A stretch of DNA of 39,999 nt from Candidatus Parcubacteria bacterium (GTDB taxonomy: Bacteria; Patescibacteriota; Minisyncoccia; Phycocordibacterales; UBA918), in NCBI GenBank assembly GCA_021767645.1, contig JAASSY010000003.1, forward strand, positions 1-39,999, given 5' to 3'. The translations under genes and the position numbers were made by a program. Under the pieces are notes generated by a model that saw nothing but the letters and a program-made list of their open reading frames with translations, did no database searches and was not told the origin of the DNA. The number at the start of each line of letters is the position of its first letter. The first letter of the stretch is position 1. Positions 35,151 to 39,999 of the stretch are shown here, piece by piece.

Positions 35151-35152
35151 CT

Positions 35153-35536
35153 TTAGGCCGCCCAAAGTCCCAACCAGGCGCCCAGATAGTGGACTACCAC
35201 GTAAAGAAAGAAGATGTAGCCGAGTACGCCGGCGATGAGTGCCAGGGCTACGTAATTGATAATCTCGTTGCGACGACGCTTTGCTTCGTCGATGGTACAA
35301 ATACCTTTTTGTCGAGTGAGGTATAGATAGATTGCGGTGAGTAGTGCTACGAGTCCAACGCCACGGAAGGCCCATTTATACTCACCGTAGAGCGTGTCAG
35401 CTAAGGATGAAGCAAAGCTAACGGTAGACAAACCCAGTAAGACAAAAATAAGTGGCGAGAGGCAACAGAGTGAAGCAATGATGACAGGAACGCCGCTTAC
35501 TCGAAGCAGGTCTTTAATGTATTGTTTCATATACAC
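35153..35536 (-). CDS. Small multi-TM protein, possibly MerT-like
   Basis: SGVPVIIASLCCLSPLIFVLLGLSTVSFASSL resembles the MerT CC motif region; weak. Confidence 0.5.
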   Translation of the reverse strand: MYMKQYIKDLLRVSGVPVIIASLCCLSPLIFVLLGLSTVSFASSLADTLYGEYKWAFRGVGLVALLTAIYLYLTRQKGICTIDEAKRRRNEIINYVALALIAGVLGYIFFLYVVVHYLGAWLGLWAA

Positions 35537-35719
35537 TTAGTATGCCATAACCGTTGCTGTTTTGCGGTAAATACCGTATAGTACTGCCGATTGAACTCAG
35601 GAACACTGAGTCATGTCTCTTTCGCAGGAAAAGGTGCGCGGCGCCAACGGCGCCGCGCCCTGTGTACCGCGTAAAGGGAGGTCAGGTATTAACACAATAT
35701 ATAAGTAATTATAATTAGT

Positions 35720-37885
35720 ATGGCTAGGGAATTCCCAATCGAAAAGATGCGTAACTTCGGTATTGTTGCGCACGTGGACGCGGGTAAGACAACAACGTCT
35801 GAGCGCGTACTCTTTTATACCGGTATGAGTCACAAAATTGGCGAGGTACACGACGGTGCCACCGTGACCGACTGGATGGAACAGGAACGTGAGCGCGGTA
35901 TCACTATTACTGCGGCGGCGATTTCGTGTCACTGGACAAAAACGATGGAAGAGGACCGCAAGAACAAGGACCTCATGACAACGTTTAACATCATTGATAC
36001 GCCAGGACACATTGACTTTACTGCTGAAGTAAAACGGTCGATGCGAGTGCTCGACGGAGCGGTAGTTGTGTTTGACGGAGCGGCTGGTGTGGAACCTCAG
36101 ACTGAGACTAACTGGGGCTACGCTGATGAAGCTGGTGTCCCACGACTGTGTTTTGTAAACAAAATGGACAAGCTCGGTGCCGACTACGATGCGTCGATTA
36201 AGTCTATCCACGACCGACTGTCACCAAAGGCAGTACGTATCCAGCTGCCTATTGGCAAGGAAGACACACTATCTGGTGTGGTTGACCTCATTACCATGAA
36301 GGCCTACCGTTTTGCCGGCACGATGGGTATGGACGTGACCGAAGAGGAGATCCCAGCCGATATGCAGGAAGAAGCCGAAAAGTGGCGTGCTGAGCTTATC
36401 GAACAGGTGGTAGCCCACGATGACGACATGATGGAAGCGTACCTTGGTGGTGAAGAGCCAAGTAACGAAGACTTGAAAAAAGTGTTACGAAAAGCAGTAC
36501 TCGCCAACGAAATCTTCCCTGTACTGACTGGTTCTGCCCTGAAAAACATTGGCGTCCAGCTCGTTCTTGACGCAGTGGTAGACTATCTGCCGGCCCCAAC
36601 CGACCTCCCGCCGGTAGAAGGTACCAACCCGAAGACTGAAGAAAGTATCCAACGCCTTCCGTCAGACGATGAGCCATTCTCTGCGCTGGCCTTTAAGCTC
36701 CAGGATGATAAGTTCGTGGGACAGCTAGCCTTCTTCCGGGTGTACTCTGGTACCGTGCAGGCTGGTTCATACATCCTCAACTCTTCAACCGGCAATAAAG
36801 AACGTGTGGGGCGTATTGTGCGCCTGATGGCCGACAAGCGTGAAGAAGTTGATGAAGTACACGCTGGAGAGATTGCCGCGGCAGTAGGTATTAAAGAGGT
36901 AAAAACTTCACACACCCTCTGTGCCGAGAGTGATCCAATTGTACTTGAGCAGATTACCTTCCCGAAACCAGTGGTAGCCGTTCGAGTTGAGCCAAAAACG
37001 AAGAACGACCAGGAGAAGATGAGTACCGCTTTGAAGCGATTGGCTGATGAAGACCCAACCTTCACTGTTTCAACTGACGAGGAAACCCTCGAGACCATTA
37101 TTGCTGGTATGGGTGAGCTTCACCTCGACATTATTGTCGACCGCATGAAACGTGAGTTTGGTGTAGAAGCCAACATCGGTGCACCACAGGTGGCGTACCG
37201 TGAGACAATTCAGCGCGAAGCTGAAGCAGAGCACAAGTACGTCAAGCAGTCTGGTGGTCGTGGTCAGTACGGACACGTGAAAATCCGCATCAAACCAATG
37301 GAAGAGTTGGCGACCGATGCAGACGGCGAAGATGTAAAAGTAGCGAAAAACGTCACCCGCGAAGATCACTTCGAGTTCATCGACAACATCAAGGGTGGTG
37401 TGATTCCAGGTGAATTTATCCCAGCGGTTATGAAGGGGGCAAAAGAAGCTATGAGCCGTGGGTTTGTCGCCGGTTACCGCATGGAAGATATTTCGGTAGA
37501 ACTGTTTGACGGTTCTTACCACGACGTCGACTCGAGTGAAGTAGCTTTCCGTCTAGCAGCGATTAACGCCTTTAAAGACGCTGCCGCAAAAGCTGGTCCA
37601 GTTATCTTGGAACCGATTATGAAAGTAGAAGTTCGGACACCGGAAGAATACATGGGTGATATCAACGGTAACCTCTCCAGTAAGCGTGGTCAGGTAGAAG
37701 GTACCGAAGAAATGGGCGGTAAGACTATCGTCCACGCCAAAGTACCATTGGCCGAGCTGTTTGGGTACACCAACACGCTCCGTTCGATGACACAAGGCCG
37801 AGCTTCCATGACGATGGAGTTTGATCACTACGACGTGGTGCCGCCAAACGTCGCCGAAGACATTAAGAAGGCAAGGGGCGTCTAA
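35720..37885 (+). CDS. fusA: Elongation factor G
   Basis: [59 protein letters not shown]. Confidence 0.98.
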   Translation: MAREFPIEKMRNFGIVAHVDAGKTTTSERVLFYTGMSHKIGEVHDGATVTDWMEQERERGITITAAAISCHWTKTMEEDRKNKDLMTTFNIIDTPGHIDFTAEVKRSMRVLDGAVVVFDGAAGVEPQTETNWGYADEAGVPRLCFVNKMDKLGADYDASIKSIHDRLSPKAVRIQLPIGKEDTLSGVVDLITMKAYRFAGTMGMDVTEEEIPADMQEEAEKWRAELIEQVVAHDDDMMEAYLGGEEPSNEDLKKVLRKAVLANEIFPVLTGSALKNIGVQLVLDAVVDYLPAPTDLPPVEGTNPKTEESIQRLPSDDEPFSALAFKLQDDKFVGQLAFFRVYSGTVQAGSYILNSSTGNKERVGRIVRLMADKREEVDEVHAGEIAAAVGIKEVKTSHTLCAESDPIVLEQITFPKPVVAVRVEPKTKNDQEKMSTALKRLADEDPTFTVSTDEETLETIIAGMGELHLDIIVDRMKREFGVEANIGAPQVAYRETIQREAEAEHKYVKQSGGRGQYGHVKIRIKPMEELATDADGEDVKVAKNVTREDHFEFIDNIKGGVIPGEFIPAVMKGAKEAMSRGFVAGYRMEDISVELFDGSYHDVDSSEVAFRLAAINAFKDAAAKAGPVILEPIMKVEVRTPEEYMGDINGNLSSKRGQVEGTEEMGGKTIVHAKVPLAELFGYTNTLRSMTQGRASMTMEFDHYDVVPPNVAEDIKKARGV

Positions 37886-37887
37886 GG

Positions 37888-38236
37888 GTCTTTAGAGAAA
37901 GTGACCACTTTCGGCTCTTAGATGAGACGGAGCGATGTTTTCTGCTCGTTACTAGAGCAGAAAACCAGCGAGTCGGGTGAGACAGCCTGAGAGGCTGTTG
38001 CAAGAGGTTGCCTGCGATTTTGCAGGATGAAAAATAGCAACAACCTGTACTGCTTATGTAAGAAGAACAAGTACTTAGTAAAATGCCGCGCCAGCGGCTA
38101 TTTTACTTAGAAACCAGTGGGTCAAGGGTCTGGAAAGCAGTGGAGTTTGGTTTCTGTGAAAAAATACTCATAAAACGCCTGCGTCAAGTGCATAGGGTTT
38201 CGTGGATAACTCATCGCTGTGTCAAGCCTCTAAGGT
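37888..38236. ncRNA. Candidate large structured RNA downstream of fusA; strand unresolved, + favoured
   Basis: Serial perfect hairpins and potential 8-bp closure of 37890..37897 with 38228..38235; no coding ORF. Confidence 0.5.
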
Positions 38237-38251
38237 AGTAGAATTGAGAGT

Positions 38252-39364
38252 ATGAAATATATTGCATACAATCTACCCACCACATTACTCGTATTCGCAG
38301 CGATACTTTTTACTAGCACATTCTTTTTTTTAGTAGGCACAACACCAGCTGTAGCAGCTCCGTCAGACTATCCTACAGAACTCACTGGCTATATATGGGC
38401 TGGTACTCAAGATGCTGCTGATGGTACTGCGCAAGGTATTGGCTGGATCTCACTTAACTGTGAAAACGAATCGCCGTCTTGTCCAGTTGACTACGGAGTG
38501 GAGATTACCGACGGTGGTTCTGACGTTAATGGCTACCTACTACAAGGCGAAGCGTGGGCAGGCGGAGCAACCAGTTCTATCGGCTGGGTCACCTTTGAAC
38601 CTAGCGACTGTCCAGCTCAAGACCCGACTGATTGTCGAGCTCGGTTAAATCCAGTTACACTAGAGTTCACAGGTTGGGCTCGTGCTTGTTCAGTATATGT
38701 AAGTGGCTGTTCTGGTGCTCTTAAGTCAAATGCAGATAAGTTAGCTGATTGGGACGGCTGGATTTCACTAAATAGTGCAAATCACAGCGGTGCTATCTCA
38801 TACGGAGTAGCGATAAATGGTGCTGGAACAAATTTTGATCCAGCCAGTTGGGCGTGGGGTTCAAATGTCCTGGGACAAGTAGGTTCATGGGGTATGGCAG
38901 GTCTACGTAGTCGAGGCGGTCCTGGTGACCCGGATGATGGTCTGGCTTGTGTGGCAGAGCAAGGTACGACGTATGAGTGTATTGGTAATATATCTTCTTC
39001 AACAACAGTGTATCCATCCTGTTATACTGAGACAGATTCAATTGACTGCACAAGTAGTGGTGATGTGTGCAACCCAAGCACCGGTCAATGCGTTGCCAGC
39101 TTCACTGCTTCCGGAACGATCGAGGTATCACCGTCAATCGCACGGCGCGGGAGTGACGTAGAGGTTACTTGGAGCGGTGTTACCGGAGCCGGAGCCAGTT
39201 GTGAGGTTGCTGTTTCTGACGGCGGCTCGATTCCGATTGCAGCAGCAGACGGTTCAGACACGTACACCATTAACGCCAACATTACTACGTTCACGATTGA
39301 GTGTAATGGTATGCCGGGTGACAGTGTGACGGTCGAGGCCATCGGTACCTCATTTGAGTCCTAA
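38252..39364 (+). CDS. Secreted/surface protein with 'GWISL' repeat motifs
   Basis: Signal/TM N-terminus; GIGWISLNCEN, SSIGWVTFEPS, WDGWISLNSAN; Cys-rich and Ig-like C-terminus. Confidence 0.75.
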   Translation: MKYIAYNLPTTLLVFAAILFTSTFFFLVGTTPAVAAPSDYPTELTGYIWAGTQDAADGTAQGIGWISLNCENESPSCPVDYGVEITDGGSDVNGYLLQGEAWAGGATSSIGWVTFEPSDCPAQDPTDCRARLNPVTLEFTGWARACSVYVSGCSGALKSNADKLADWDGWISLNSANHSGAISYGVAINGAGTNFDPASWAWGSNVLGQVGSWGMAGLRSRGGPGDPDDGLACVAEQGTTYECIGNISSSTTVYPSCYTETDSIDCTSSGDVCNPSTGQCVASFTASGTIEVSPSIARRGSDVEVTWSGVTGAGASCEVAVSDGGSIPIAAADGSDTYTINANITTFTIECNGMPGDSVTVEAIGTSFES

Positions 39365-39392
39365 CAAATTATACGCATAAACGATTCACACT

Positions 39393-39758
39393 ATGAATTT
39401 CAACACGCCAATGCTTCCAGCCGTCAAGTTTGCCATCGTCATTGTGCTAGCAATAGCGGTTGTGATCTACGCCCAAGTAGTATGGCAGCAGTACCAAGAA
39501 AGTCAGCAGGTAGTAGAGAATGAAGTCACTGAACCGATAGTTGATACAAGTCCACAGCCCACCGGTAGTCTGACCGATGCAGAACGCCAAGCAGCTTTTG
39601 CGGAGCTACGACAACAAATCGGCACGTCGACCATGACTGATGCAGAACGCCAAGCAGCCTTCGAGCGTCTTAGAGCTGAACAGACTGCCTCAGGTGCAGT
39701 CTTGACTGATGCAGAACGCCAAGCAGCTTTTGCGGAGCTGCGTGCACAGCAAAACTAG
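39393..39758 (+). CDS. Membrane-anchored protein with three TDAERQAAF repeats
   Basis: N-terminal TM VKFAIVIVLAIAVVIYAQVVW, then LTDAERQAAFAELR x3. Confidence 0.7.
   Translation: MNFNTPMLPAVKFAIVIVLAIAVVIYAQVVWQQYQESQQVVENEVTEPIVDTSPQPTGSLTDAERQAAFAELRQQIGTSTMTDAERQAAFERLRAEQTASGAVLTDAERQAAFAELRAQQN
39571..39740 (+). repeat. Three in-frame copies of a ~37-bp coding repeat
   Basis: TGACYGATGCAGAACGCCAAGCAGC at 39571, 39634 and 39703. Confidence 0.9.
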
Positions 39759-39787
39759 TCGTTGTACGTAGAGTCGTCAAAACTACA

Positions 39788-39817
39788 AAAAACGAGCTGC
39801 CCCGGGCAGCTCGTTTC
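39788..39817. terminator. Intrinsic terminator
   Basis: AAAACGAGCTGCCCcgGGGCAGCTCGTTT. Confidence 0.8.
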
Positions 39818-39866
39818 TGTGTAAAACTGAGTTGTTATATGTCCTGTAAGGTTATACTAACAGTAT

Positions 39867-39999
39867 ATGAAAAATTTATCTTTCCTCATCATCGCCGTTA
39901 CGTTACTCATCGGTCTTGACTACGTCGGCGCGTGGACCGCACCGACAAATAACCCGCCAAACCAAAATGTAGCCGCTCCGGTGCATACTGGCACTGCCA
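39867..39999 (+). CDS. Partial secreted hypothetical protein running off the window
   Basis: MKNLSFLIIAVTLLIGLDYVGAWTAPTNNPPNQNVAAPVHTGTA... Confidence 0.5.
   Translation, partial: MKNLSFLIIAVTLLIGLDYVGAWTAPTNNPPNQNVAAPVHTGTA

Noticed and set aside
38109-38155. SRP RNA domain IV-like string GGTCAAGGGTCTGGAAAGCAG
   Set aside because: It resembles GGUCAGG-CCGGAAGG-AGCAG only loosely. The short stem between GGAA tetraloop and internal loop is missing, so I did not call ffs/SRP RNA.
38198-38212. DnaA-box-like CGTGGATAA (TTATCCACG on the minus strand)
   Set aside because: Single 8/9 match with no cluster of boxes, AT-rich unwinding element or dnaA gene nearby; not evidence of an origin.
38252-39364. 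Repeated GWISL/GWVTF motifs as a novel system
   Set aside because: Looks like a common type of secreted repeat protein in CPR-like genomes; interesting only as a surface protein.

Overview
The window is gene-dense bacterial DNA using the standard code. Its style resembles a Candidate Phyla Radiation (Patescibacteria/Parcubacteria-like) genome; this is inferred from gene content and protein style, with no database search. Core genes: HU, RNase Y, ClpP, trigger factor, NusA, pyrophosphatase, TPI-PGK, RecJ, RNase HI, L28, S12, S7, EF-G and an ABC-F ATPase. There is also a type IV pilus cluster (PilB, PilC and three pseudopilin-like proteins), a ComEC split by a superoxide dismutase gene, and many small or secreted hypothetical proteins. 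One tRNA-Gly is present. I saw no CRISPR array, rRNA, transposase or prophage. The strongest unexplained signals are noncoding. (1) About 350 nt downstream of fusA could fold into a closed multi-hairpin RNA. (2) A three-copy hairpin element with compensatory stem changes, two copies fused to terminator hairpins, lies between tig and a small membrane-protein gene. (3) A TrpR-like regulator gene is bracketed by two copies of the same 20-bp palindrome. (4) A tiny transcription unit lies upstream of HU with its own promoter, SD, 6-codon ORF and terminator. All folding was done by eye.
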